From NCBI GenBank assembly GCA_017528825.1, contig JAFXOI010000023.1, positions 1 to 64,000 on the forward strand: a DNA stretch of 64,000 bases. The letters are read 5' to 3'. A program made the position numbers and the translations under genes. The DNA comes from Elusimicrobiaceae bacterium (GTDB taxonomy: Bacteria; Elusimicrobiota; Elusimicrobia; Elusimicrobiales; Elusimicrobiaceae). This document shows positions 1 through 7,582 of the stretch, in pieces; the first letter of the stretch is position 1; each line of letters opens with the position of its first letter. The notes under the pieces were generated by a model. The model ran no database searches and was not told the DNA's origin. It worked only from the letters and a program-made list of their open reading frames with translations.

Positions 1-1448
1 ACGGTATAAGTGGTACTATCAAACGTAAAAGGCACATCGCTCCAACCGGAAGAGACACAAGCTACCCCCCCACTATTTACAACAGGGACTAAAGACTGTC
101 CACCAGATGAAATAATATAGATGTTATCGGGATATATATAGGTACGATATGCCACACCATTACTTTCAATAATTTGTGTTCGGCCATTGCTTTCATGAAT
201 TATAAAGGGTACTCCAGCTATTGTTATGACTCTCGAATCAAAGGTGTTTATTGCACTTCCATTAATGATATGTTGACTACCATTAGAATTAAAGTGATTG
301 GTAATAGCTACCGCATTATTGTTAATTTCTTGCGTACCCTTGCCTATCCAATTGGTATGAGCAGAACCACCATGCACAAATTGACCACCATCCAATTCTT
401 CATCATCATTATAAAAATAGTTACTAACTGCTATTCCACCATGAATAGATTGCCAAGCTCCATTTCCGCTGATCGTATTTACAACCGCCAATCCGTCTTT
501 AACAAATTGAAATCCTGCATTGCCTGCTTGTCCAATAGTGTTTGAAACAGCCGTTCCACCGGAAACCAGTTGTGCCCCGGCGTTAATGGTAGTTTTGAAG
601 GCAGAACCGCCGCTAATACTCCATTTGTAAGCCGTTAAATCTTCTAGATTGTCTTTGTCATAGGCCCCGGAAGCTACGGTAGTGCTGATTGCAGTACCCC
701 CCGTAATTTTTACGGCACCTCCTGCATAGACATTGGTATTACTAGTGGTTCCTCCTTTTACATTTTGGGAACCATTGATTAAAATTTGAGTGTTACTTGC
801 GACACCGCCAGACACTACTTGTTGTCCGCCTCCACTGATGATGCTGCTTGTCGCAGTTCCATTGTAAACGATTTGAGAACCGCCATTTGATATGATGGTA
901 CTACTGGTTTGTCCTCCGATACGAACAAATTGAGAACCGCCGTTTGATATGATGGTATTAGATGTAACACCATAGTTGGAAACTACTTGGGATCCACCAT
1001 TGTAAATAATGGCAGAAGAAGCAACCGCTGAACTGGTTGCATTCCCTTCTACATATTCTATTCCACCATTATAGACAGATGTTTGTACAGATCTACCACC
1101 GGAAGAAATAGTAATATGTCCCCCATTGTTTACTACAAATTTAGAAAATGTATCACCATCATTCGCCACATATCCATAAACCGGAGGATCAACATCTAAA
1201 TTCGGCACTACATACCCGGTCCAAGTATCTGCATATGCCGGTAAAGCCATGTTTTGCGCTAACATGGCTGCCATTGTACCCGTGTACACAATGCGCTTCC
1301 CGCCTTCAACAATACGGCTGTAATGAGCCGCAAAACCACAACTGCTGGAAAGCAAATACTCACTGGTAAGTGCTGCACGGCTGGCGCACCATTCGTGCTC
1401 CAAATTTACAATACATGAACTGACGGGAATATTTTGATGTTTTTTCAT
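1..1448 (-). CDS. AIDA-type repeat autotransporter adhesin, N-terminal part (runs off window)
   Basis: The reading frame is open from an ATG at 1448 to the window edge, about 482 codons, with no stop. The N-terminus has a roughly 73-residue leader ending in a hydrophobic stretch and a good signal-peptidase site (LPAYA before DTW). After this come degenerate repeats of about 19-20 residues of the form STIISNGGSQ-V-x-GG-x-ATS, seen clearly at about 660-1080. This is the strand-loop-strand repeat of AIDA-I/TibA-like passenger domains, the substrate of autotransporter heptosyltransferases. The beta-barrel or other anchor would lie beyond the window. The ATG overlaps the stop of the upstream heptosyltransferase (ATGA), so the two are probably translationally coupled. 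The likely role is surface adhesion or biofilm; the family call is firm from the repeats, the exact ligand unknown. Confidence 0.85.
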   Translation of the reverse strand, partial: MKKHQNIPVSSCIVNLEHEWCASRAALTSEYLLSSSCGFAAHYSRIVEGGKRIVYTGTMAAMLAQNMALPAYADTWTGYVVPNLDVDPPVYGYVANDGDTFSKFVVNNGGHITISSGGRSVQTSVYNGGIEYVEGNATSSAVASSAIIYNGGSQVVSNYGVTSNTIISNGGSQFVRIGGQTSSTIISNGGSQIVYNGTATSSIISGGGQQVVSGGVASNTQILINGSQNVKGGTTSNTNVYAGGAVKITGGTAISTTVASGAYDKDNLEDLTAYKWSISGGSAFKTTINAGAQLVSGGTAVSNTIGQAGNAGFQFVKDGLAVVNTISGNGAWQSIHGGIAVSNYFYNDDEELDGGQFVHGGSAHTNWIGKGTQEINNNAVAITNHFNSNGSQHIINGSAINTFDSRVITIAGVPFIIHESNGRTQIIESNGVAYRTYIYPDNIYIISSGGQSLVPVVNSGGVACVSSGWSDVPFTFDSTTYT

Positions 1449-2848
1449 TTTTTCTTATCCTTGTTTGGCGGTGTTAAGCGCAAATCCGCCATTAATCTTT
1501 TAATATGGCCAATGACTTGTTTGCCCGTAATTAAACGGGTGCATTCATACTGACGGTCTGTGTTCTTAAACTTTGGACACCAGAAATAATCATAGTGGTC
1601 AAAGTTTTCATTCACATTATCCCAACAGCCTTTGCAGCCGTGGGTACTATATACACGGTACGGCGTAAAAAATTCACAAATGGGCAAAGTAAATCCGCTA
1701 ATCATAATTACCGGCGTATGGGCACACCAGGCTAACCATGAAAGACCGGAGGAAAGCCCAATAAAGAAGTCCGCATGTTCCAAGAGGGCAATCCGCTCTT
1801 GCAGCGGTTTTGGCCCTGTAAAATCTTCCAGTCCCTGCGGCATGCGATTCCATACAAAACCGGAACCTACTATGGGTTCTTTATCAATGCACAACACGCG
1901 ATAACCCATTTCTTTCAAGTAAGCAATTACCTGCTCCCAGCCATATCCATTATTCCAAAACTTAGCTTGGGAACTGGATTTTGTGGCTACTACTACATAG
2001 CGTTCTTTAATCGTACGTTTATTTCCTAAACGCACACGAGGAGCTTCTTCTCTCGGGTCTACCCCTAAAATATATCCTGCTGTTTTGTGTAGGCCTACTT
2101 GACGGAAATCGAACGGTTGGTCTATGTTATTACCCCGGAAAAATAGTCCCATACGATAAGAGGCATAGGGTTTTGGAAAGCGAAATTTTTTCGTGGGCAA
2201 ATGTGTAAAAAATAAATTAGGATATTGTGCTTCAAAAATTTCTGCCATTGGTTTAGCCAGGGTGATTTCTGTCGCACATTGGTGTTTTTCTTGAAAGCGG
2301 TGCGCGTAGGTCATCCAACCGATCGTGTCACCCAAGGTGCCCACCGGAAAATTGATTTGTACTTCTTTGCCTTTCAAATTCATGGTATGATTGAGAATCG
2401 GTTCTGCTTGCCCCTGTATCCAGACTTTCAAACGGAAGGGAATGTAATACTTTTTGGCACTTAATACCCAGCCTTCTTCCGTGTCACAGGCAAAGATGAT
2501 ATTGTCGCTTTCATCATCCTCAATTTGCACGTGCCATTTACCTTTGGGTAATAAAATACGCGCTCCGTCGTTAAAATCATACCGGATGCCCATGGGCCCT
2601 TCTTGGGTAGGAATAGCCGGAACAGGCACTTGGAAAGGGTTGTAAGGTTGATTTTTACCTGCCGTGTTGACCGAGCCGGTTACATCTTGCGGAGCTGCAA
2701 CAGCGGAACTGACCTGTACGGTTCCTTGCGGAGGTACAGAGGCTTGGGCCGAAATCCCTGAGGTAGTAACAGCCGAATTTTGGGCAGTATTTACCGTCTG
2801 AGAATTAGTATTTTGAGACGCAGCAGATGCAGATGTATTTTCTGGCAT
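1445..2848 (-). CDS. Autotransporter O-heptosyltransferase (TibC/Aah-like)
   Basis: This 467-residue protein resembles the bacterial autotransporter heptosyltransferases that add heptose to Ser/Thr of AIDA-type adhesins in the cytoplasm. Residues 1-70 are a Ser/Thr/Ala/Gln-rich, probably disordered tail. The catalytic body follows, with a GT-B-like C-terminal half (ADFFIGLSSGLSWLAW near 360-374, the nucleotide-sugar site region). Cysteines 405, 408, 424 and 436 form C-x2-C-x15-C-x11-C, the iron-finger pattern known from TibC. The start has an AAGGGA ribosome site. Its stop overlaps the start of the repeat adhesin by four bases, so enzyme and substrate are made from one mRNA. The N-terminal tail is unusual; otherwise length and motifs fit the family. 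Confidence 0.88.
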   Translation of the reverse strand: MPENTSASAASQNTNSQTVNTAQNSAVTTSGISAQASVPPQGTVQVSSAVAAPQDVTGSVNTAGKNQPYNPFQVPVPAIPTQEGPMGIRYDFNDGARILLPKGKWHVQIEDDESDNIIFACDTEEGWVLSAKKYYIPFRLKVWIQGQAEPILNHTMNLKGKEVQINFPVGTLGDTIGWMTYAHRFQEKHQCATEITLAKPMAEIFEAQYPNLFFTHLPTKKFRFPKPYASYRMGLFFRGNNIDQPFDFRQVGLHKTAGYILGVDPREEAPRVRLGNKRTIKERYVVVATKSSSQAKFWNNGYGWEQVIAYLKEMGYRVLCIDKEPIVGSGFVWNRMPQGLEDFTGPKPLQERIALLEHADFFIGLSSGLSWLAWCAHTPVIMISGFTLPICEFFTPYRVYSTHGCKGCWDNVNENFDHYDYFWCPKFKNTDRQYECTRLITGKQVIGHIKRLMADLRLTPPNKDKKK

Positions 2849-3004
2849 AAAATTCCCTTAAAAAGTTAAAAATAGTTTCCTACGTACGCGAGGAAAGACT
2901 CGCTCTCTTTATGATACAAGAATTTTTGGATTTTGTCTATAGAAAATTTCAAGAACCGAAAAATGATTATTTACTGGGAATGGTAGCACCCACTGTGGCA
3001 AGAT

Positions 3005-3031
3005 GGAAAATAGGACGAAAAAAACGGAGAG
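3005..3031. repeat. Direct repeat, left copy (tRNA-Ser 3' flank)
   Basis: The 27 bases match 3471-3498 except for one A fewer in the A-run. The shared part covers GGAAAATAGGAC, the A-run and CGGAGAG, the last being the tRNA-Ser acceptor 3' strand read on the plus strand. Confidence 0.75.
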
Positions 3032-3185
3032 AGATGAATTTGAATAATCAGTTCCAGAAAAAGTTTTTCAAAGTAAAAAGCTCTAATTCTAGGCGTTTGC
3101 GAGGAAGGTATATTGTCGGAAACGCGCGCGGAAGCGCGGAAGTATCCGACCGAGCAAATAACAAAGAATTAGGGATTTTTAGGCA

Positions 3186-3212
3186 GAAAAAAAACGGAGA
3201 GGGAGGGATTTG
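3186..3212. repeat. Direct repeat, middle copy, identical to tRNA-Ser 3' end
   Basis: These 27 bases are identical to 3483-3509. They contain eight A, the complement of the tRNA acceptor 3' strand and the T-arm up to the T-loop. A second tRNA 3' end at 297 bases from the real one is the usual appearance of an att site or of the scar of a tRNA-targeted insertion. Confidence 0.85.
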
Positions 3213-3326
3213 CCTTCCGGTCATTTTCCTGACAGAAAATGCCTGCAGTCCGGCCTCGCGGTTTTTGCCTTTTGCCGCATACTACAGCGGCTCAAACAAA
3301 AACATCGCTCCGGCTTTCAAATCCCT
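3204..3326. repeat. Small element with imperfect terminal inverted repeats
   Basis: The left end 3204-3220 and the right end 3310-3326 are inverted copies (13 of 17 positions, first nine perfect: AGGGATTTG/CAAATCCCT). Between them lie a CATTTTC/GAAAATG hairpin (3222-3241) and a GCCGC/GCGGC hairpin (3274-3291). The left arm is the tRNA-Ser T-arm sequence. It could be a REP- or MITE-like palindromic element or a decayed tRNA remnant; no coding potential is evident. Confidence 0.45.
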
Positions 3327-3482
3327 ACGCGGCATAAAGCAGTTTATGCCGTTCCAACCTATCACATTTTTTCTAACTATTTCCCCCAGTAACAAGGCCG
3401 CAACGACCGAGCGTGTACTGTAAAAGGGCAGAGCCCGAAGTACCCGAGGGAGTGAGAACGAAGTTACCGGGGAAAATAGGAC

Positions 3483-3509
3483 GAAAAAAAACGGAGAGGG
3501 AGGGATTTG
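3483..3509. repeat. Direct repeat, tRNA-proximal copy
   Basis: This copy overlaps the 3' end of tRNA-Ser. On the minus strand it comprises the T-loop half, the acceptor 3' strand, the discriminator G and a run of eight T that probably acts as the terminator of the tRNA. It is identical to 3186-3212. Confidence 0.85.
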
Positions 3510-3582
3510 AACCCTCGATACAGGAGTTAACCTGTATGGCGGTTTAGCAAACCGCTGCCTTCAGCCTCTCGGCCACCTCTCC
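3492..3582 (-). tRNA. tRNA-Ser (anticodon GCU)
   Basis: The minus strand folds as a class II tRNA. The acceptor stem is GGAGAGG/CCTCTCC with discriminator G at 3492. The anticodon stem GCGGT/ACCGC holds the loop TTGCTAA (anticodon GCT, serine AGC/AGU codons). There is a long variable arm TACAGG/CCTGTA and a T-arm GAGGG-TTCAAAT-CCCTC. The 3' CCA is not encoded; a T-run follows directly. Its 3' end is repeated further along the minus strand, on the side where the adhesin module lies. Confidence 0.97.
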
Positions 3583-3678
3583 TAAACAAAGCTGTCTTAT
3601 ACCTCAAACAGCTATTATTATTATAACAAAAATTTGTCCATTCGTTCTAATTTTTCTCAACTGCTACATTGCGTCCAA

Positions 3679-4239
3679 TTAGAAATTACTGAATTTAACA
3701 AATTTATTTTCGTACGCTTCAAAAGCTTCTTGTAAGACCTTAACGGCCGTGTCTTTATCAAAAATCTTTTCCACAACCACAGTTTTGTTTTCCAGCTTTT
3801 TATAATCTTCAAAGAAACTCATAATTTCGGATACTAAATGTTCCGGAAGTTCGGATATATTACGATAATGGCTGACATTAGGATCCCCTTGTGCCACGGC
3901 AACAATTTTGTCATCGGCTTCTCCATTATCTAACATGCGCATTACTCCGATAATCCGTGCCGGAACGATACAAAGAGGCACCACTTCTGCCTGAGATAAA
4001 ATTAAGATATCCAACGGATCTTTATCAGCCCCGTAAGTACGCGGGATAAAACCGTAGTTGGCGGGATAATAAACGGACGAATAGAGTACGCGGTCCATTT
4101 TTAATAATCCGCTTTCTTTGTCCAGTTCATATTTTGCGCGGGTTCCTTTCGGAATTTCAATAATACCGTTTACAATGTCTGGCAAGGTTTCTTTATTGCC
4201 GGGGGATACATGATGCCAAGGATTAAAATTGGTAAACAT
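3679..4239 (-). CDS. ppa: Inorganic pyrophosphatase (family I)
   Basis: This cytoplasmic enzyme hydrolyses pyrophosphate to phosphate and so pulls biosynthetic reactions forward. The 186 residues match the usual bacterial family I length. The metal-binding signature GADKDPLD (D-x-D-P-x-D) is present near residues 70-77, and further acidic residues follow at [15 protein letters not shown] and YPANYGFIP are also typical of the family. A GAGAGG ribosome site precedes the ATG. It is the last gene of the minus-strand run that starts at ftsK, 42 bases after the epimerase gene. Confidence 0.95.
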   Translation of the reverse strand: MFTNFNPWHHVSPGNKETLPDIVNGIIEIPKGTRAKYELDKESGLLKMDRVLYSSVYYPANYGFIPRTYGADKDPLDILILSQAEVVPLCIVPARIIGVMRMLDNGEADDKIVAVAQGDPNVSHYRNISELPEHLVSEIMSFFEDYKKLENKTVVVEKIFDKDTAVKVLQEAFEAYENKFVKFSNF

Positions 4240-4281
4240 ATCAACCTCTCTAAATAGATGCGGTGAGGTACTAACACCGAT

Positions 4282-5250
4282 TTAAGAATTTTTTGTAAAA
4301 CTTTTTTGTAATCCTTCTTTCAGAGGAGTAAAATGTTGTCCGCTCAGCGCACGCCATTTCGCTGCACTGCAAATCCAATGTCCGGGCACCACGGCTTCTT
4401 TCACTTTATCGTAGTTTAAGGCGGGCTGTGTACCGGTTAGACGGGCTATCAGCATATACACTCCTCCTGCTAAATGCAACATCCACTGAGGAGCTTGCGG
4501 CATAAACGGAGTGCGCACGCCCATTGCCTGCGCCATTTGCTCAATAAATTCAGTCCACGGATAATCTTTCTCTTCGCATACAAAGAAAGTTTCTTTCTCT
4601 GTTCCGGGCAGTGTCAGTACCTGTATTAAGGCTTCCACCAAATCATCCACATGTACAAAACTAAACAAAGCATTGCCCGACGTATTTACCATCAATCCGC
4701 GTTTAACCCAAGTGGCAATTTTAGAGACACCCGATTCACTGCCTCCATAAACAATGGGGGCACGCAGAATGGTCCAGTTTATCCCCTCTCGCAACGTTTT
4801 TACGGCTTTTTCCCCTTCTAATTTTGTAATCCCGTAATCAGAAATCGGATGGGGTTCATCTGTTTCAACGCGCGGAGAATTAGTTTGCGTGGCAAATCCG
4901 CTGGCAGCCAAGGAGGACATATAAATAAACCGCTCCACTTCGGGTGTTGCATTGGCGGCTTGTACTAAATTTTGTGTAGCTATTGCATTGGCTGATTTGA
5001 AATCTTCATAGTTAAATCCAAAGATAGCGGCGGCTAAATGATACACCACACTGCAACCCTGCATGGATTGTTGTAAAGCGGCTATGTTCTGGTAGTCTGC
5101 TTGTATGACAGAAACATCCGGGTTAACAGGTTGTTTTTTAGGAAGGCGGCGGGAAAGTATCCGCACTTTATATCCTTCTTGTAAAAGCGCGTCTGTTAAA
5201 CGTTTGCCGATAAACCCGTTTCCTCCGGTAACTAATGCTATTTTTTTCAT
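4282..5250 (-). CDS. NAD-dependent epimerase/dehydratase (extended SDR)
   Basis: The 322-residue protein has an N-terminal Rossmann motif VTGGNGFIGKRL (residues 7-18) and the active-site YGITK (Y-x3-K), with a Ser in MSSLAASG upstream, as in extended short-chain dehydrogenases. Such proteins modify nucleotide sugars, steroids or quinone-linked substrates; nothing here fixes the substrate. The start overlaps the end of the upstream membrane-protein gene by four bases (ATGA), so they are probably co-translated. The context of envelope genes (Tol/TonB, PgsA) suggests an envelope-related reaction, but this is inference. Confidence 0.8.
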   Translation of the reverse strand: MKKIALVTGGNGFIGKRLTDALLQEGYKVRILSRRLPKKQPVNPDVSVIQADYQNIAALQQSMQGCSVVYHLAAAIFGFNYEDFKSANAIATQNLVQAANATPEVERFIYMSSLAASGFATQTNSPRVETDEPHPISDYGITKLEGEKAVKTLREGINWTILRAPIVYGGSESGVSKIATWVKRGLMVNTSGNALFSFVHVDDLVEALIQVLTLPGTEKETFFVCEEKDYPWTEFIEQMAQAMGVRTPFMPQAPQWMLHLAGGVYMLIARLTGTQPALNYDKVKEAVVPGHWICSAAKWRALSGQHFTPLKEGLQKSFTKNS

Positions 5251-5762
5251 TCCTCTTCCTCAGGTTTGAATTGTTCCACCACAATATCTAAAGTTTCTTG
5301 TTGTTTTTTTACTATCTTTTTGATTTCTTGGGTGGTTTCCGTGGTAGTTTCCTTGCCATCATCTAATTTTTGATTAATGTAATTAGCATCTCGATGCACA
5401 TTGCGGCGCACAAAATCAAAATTAAACGTAAGCTGTTTGATGCCTTCTTGTATATCCTGCCCGGAGGGCCACTGGTTCGCTTTTAAGCGTGCCCAAGGTG
5501 TTTGATGGTTAATCAACGGAAAATAGTACAATAAGCAACCTGCCATGACTACCACAAAGACAATACTGATAATACGGTGCAACCATTCTACTTTGTAAAT
5601 GGCAAACATATTGATCAGTACGGACAATAAAATAGTGATACAGGTCCACAGCACAAAATACATTCCCAAAAATGCAAGGCTTGCTCTATTATATTGAGGC
5701 CATAAAATCAAAGTAACAAGACAACAGACTAACAATAAAAAGAATCGTGCCCATCCGTTCAT
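5247..5762 (-). CDS. Unknown membrane protein, 3 TM segments and charged tail
   Basis: I do not recognise this 171-residue protein. It has about three transmembrane segments in its first 90 residues (LLLVCCLVTLIL, TCITILLSVLINMF, IISIVFVVVMAGCLLYYF). A hydrophilic, probably helical C-terminal tail follows, ending in EEEE. It lies directly after the TonB-like gene (one base gap) and overlaps the epimerase start by four bases, which places it in the ftsK-tolQ-tolR operon. An accessory role at the Tol/TonB complex is possible but rests only on position. Confidence 0.65.
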   Translation of the reverse strand: MNGWARFFLLLVCCLVTLILWPQYNRASLAFLGMYFVLWTCITILLSVLINMFAIYKVEWLHRIISIVFVVVMAGCLLYYFPLINHQTPWARLKANQWPSGQDIQEGIKQLTFNFDFVRRNVHRDANYINQKLDDGKETTTETTQEIKKIVKKQQETLDIVVEQFKPEEEE

Positions 5763-5763
5763 A

Positions 5764-6486
5764 CTATTTCTCCTGTTTGAATTCTACAGTTACCGTTAAC
5801 TCATCCTTTTCATATAGCATTGGTAAAGGCGGGAAAGGCCCCGCATTGATAACCGATGATCTGGCTGCAAAATCAAAACTGTCATCTTCTGAAGATTTAA
5901 CTATTTTCAAATCTTTTATTTTACCGTCCCGTGCAATGGCAAATGAAACCATCGTAGCCAAAGTAGATCCGATAGGACGACGTTTCTCCCATTCACTCCA
6001 CAAGCTGTTACGTACTTGCGTAATATACCAAGGATAAGGGAAAGTGGCAAAATCTGTTTGGATGTTTCCCCCCTCAAATTCGCCTTCTTCGTCGTTACTA
6101 TCCGAAGGCGGAGTATCTGCCGGTTTTTCTTCATCATCCAATATGCTTGGAGTTTCCAAGGGGGCTGCCGGTTTTGGCTCCTCTTTTTTCTTAGGTTGTT
6201 TTTTGGCTGAAATTTCAGCCTTGGAGTCATATGCTTTTTTAGTCTGTTTTTTTGCTTCGGGAGCTTTTTCAGCCGGTTTTTGTACCTCTTTTTTGACTTC
6301 CTCGGCTTTAGGAGTTTCAACCGGCTGTTGCACTTTGGGCTGTTGCATAGACACCACTTTCCCAGTGCCGATAAAGTCTATCGTATAAGTGGCTTTTTCT
6401 TCTTTTTTTGACGACGAAAACGCCACCAGCACTATTAGCGCTAGCAACAAATGAAATGCACAGGATAAAGCAAAATAGCGATTCAT
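5764..6486 (-). CDS. TonB/TolA-like energy-transducing protein
   Basis: The 240-residue protein has a single N-terminal membrane anchor (residues about 5-24), then a Lys/Pro/Glu/Ala-rich spacer (about 45-120) and a C-terminal domain with the TonB_C-like features GSTLATMVSFAIARDGKIKDLKIVKSS and a final strand LTVTVEFKQ. Such proteins span the periplasm and transmit the proton-motive force from an ExbB/ExbD or TolQ/TolR motor to outer-membrane partners. The gene directly follows the tolR/exbD homologue without a gap. TolA or TonB cannot be told apart from the sequence; no tolB or pal is nearby. Confidence 0.82.
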   Translation of the reverse strand: MNRYFALSCAFHLLLALIVLVAFSSSKKEEKATYTIDFIGTGKVVSMQQPKVQQPVETPKAEEVKKEVQKPAEKAPEAKKQTKKAYDSKAEISAKKQPKKKEEPKPAAPLETPSILDDEEKPADTPPSDSNDEEGEFEGGNIQTDFATFPYPWYITQVRNSLWSEWEKRRPIGSTLATMVSFAIARDGKIKDLKIVKSSEDDSFDFAARSSVINAGPFPPLPMLYEKDELTVTVEFKQEK

Positions 6487-6888
6487 TTAGTTTTTAGAAA
6501 GCACTCCGATTCCCAATTTGGCAGCTCCCAATTTTTTCGCCACATCAAATACATCTACCACGGTTTGTATGGGTACAGATTTATCGGCTTCTACCAAAAT
6601 GGTTTTCTTATTGGCTTTTCCCATTCGTAATACTAGTTCACGCTCCAGATTTTTAAGCGTATAGGTGCGGTTATCCAAACGGATATTCCCATCCTTTTGC
6701 ACCTCAATCCGGATCACATCATCTTCTGCTGTGGTATTAATAGCATTAGACTTAGGCAAATCTACATTCATTTGCATTTGAACCAAGAGTGGACTCATGA
6801 CCATAAAAATAATCAACAAAATTAACGTGATGTCTATAAAAGGCACCATGTTAATTTCTGCCATGACAGTTCGTTTCTTATGAGACAT
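6487..6888 (-). CDS. ExbD/TolR family biopolymer transport protein
   Basis: The 133-residue protein has the ExbD/TolR build: a short cytoplasmic N-terminus, one membrane segment with the essential Asp (MVPFIDITLILLIIFMV, D19) and a periplasmic domain of about 90 residues. Together with the upstream TolQ homologue it would form the proton-driven motor, acting on the adjacent TonB/TolA-like protein. It begins three bases after the tolQ stop and has only a weak ribosome site, so it is probably translationally coupled. Confidence 0.92.
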   Translation of the reverse strand: MSHKKRTVMAEINMVPFIDITLILLIIFMVMSPLLVQMQMNVDLPKSNAINTTAEDDVIRIEVQKDGNIRLDNRTYTLKNLERELVLRMGKANKKTILVEADKSVPIQTVVDVFDVAKKLGAAKLGIGVLSKN

Positions 6889-6891
6889 AAC

Positions 6892-7530
6892 TTACCCGCG
6901 CTGTTGGAAGATAATTTCGTCAGAAATATTTTCTAATTCTTTACCAAAATAATTTGTTTTGGATAAGAAATAGTTATACGCAATTACGGCCGGAATAGCT
7001 ACAAATAAACCGGCTGCCGTGTTTACCAAAGCCTCTGCAATACCGGCAGCTACAACGGAAGCCCCTCCGGCGGAAGCAGAAGCGGCGGCCAAATCCTTGA
7101 AGGCATGAATAACGCCGATAACAGTACCGAATAACCCAATAAACGGAGTAATACTGCCTAGCGTACCCAAAATGGTCAGTTTCCGTTGTAATTTAGTCAC
7201 TTCCCAATCAATAACTGAATTGGAGATTTCTTTGAGTTCTTCTTTATTACGGTCACGTTTGTTAAGCAGGGCCATAATTACTTTAGCGGCAGAAGTTTCT
7301 TTGGTCGATTCTTTTTGGCAAGCATCTTGTACTTTTTCGTAATTATTAGAGTGAATAGGATGGCGGCAATATGCGATTAATTTGCGTGACATTCCGATAT
7401 TTGTACGAAACTTAAAAAAACGCTCTGCAATAACTGCCCACGAATAAATGGACAATAATAACAGCAAAATAAATATGGGTCCTCCCGCGGCAAATAACTC
7501 CCGCACATTTGTCATACTTGATAATTCCAT
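6892..7530 (-). CDS. MotA/TolQ/ExbB proton channel family protein
   Basis: The 212-residue protein has three membrane segments (about residues 14-36, 120-145 and 160-190) and the conserved Thr/Gly-rich region ILGTLGSITPFIGLFGTVIGVI typical of TolQ/ExbB. It is the pentameric channel component of a motor that uses proton flow to power outer-membrane functions such as envelope constriction (Tol) or nutrient import (TonB). A clear AAGGAG ribosome site precedes the ATG. It heads the motor block tolQ-tolR-tonB-like inside the ftsK operon; its place next to ftsK and pgsA favours an envelope or division role. Confidence 0.93.
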   Translation of the reverse strand: MELSSMTNVRELFAAGGPIFILLLLLSIYSWAVIAERFFKFRTNIGMSRKLIAYCRHPIHSNNYEKVQDACQKESTKETSAAKVIMALLNKRDRNKEELKEISNSVIDWEVTKLQRKLTILGTLGSITPFIGLFGTVIGVIHAFKDLAAASASAGGASVVAAGIAEALVNTAAGLFVAIPAVIAYNYFLSKTNYFGKELENISDEIIFQQRG

Positions 7531-7582
7531 GTTTTTTCTCCTTTACTTATCTAAATCAGCGGTAACACCGCAAACACGCAGG

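Larger units (their letters stand above)
2849..3491. other. Gene-free repeat-rich stretch between tRNA-Ser and the adhesin module
   Basis: No convincing gene is seen here; the open frames have no recognisable domain and no ribosome site. The stretch holds three copies of a sequence made of an A-run plus the 3' end of the neighbouring tRNA-Ser (near 3005, 3186 and 3483). It also holds three hairpins in series (3222-3241, 3274-3291, 3331-3350) and a GCGAG/CTCGC hairpin at 2890-2906 in the leader of the heptosyltransferase. The pattern is that of a tRNA-linked integration site or a decayed small element. Confidence 0.6.

Noticed and set aside
174-545. Plus-strand open frame opposite the adhesin
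   Set aside because: It lies antisense to a clear AIDA-repeat coding frame, has no ribosome site and no recognisable domain.
1-1100. CRISPR array (repeats in the first kilobase)
   Set aside because: The repeats are degenerate, in frame and about 57-60 bases long, encoding AIDA-type protein repeats; there are no exact repeats with unique spacers.
2911-3423. 170-codon plus-strand open frame between the adhesin module and tRNA-Ser
   Set aside because: Composition is irregular, it runs through the tRNA-derived repeats and hairpins, and no family or ribosome site is seen.
5916-6320. Lys/Arg-rich minus-strand frame inside the TonB-like gene
   Set aside because: It is a shifted reading of the low-complexity Lys/Pro/Glu spacer.
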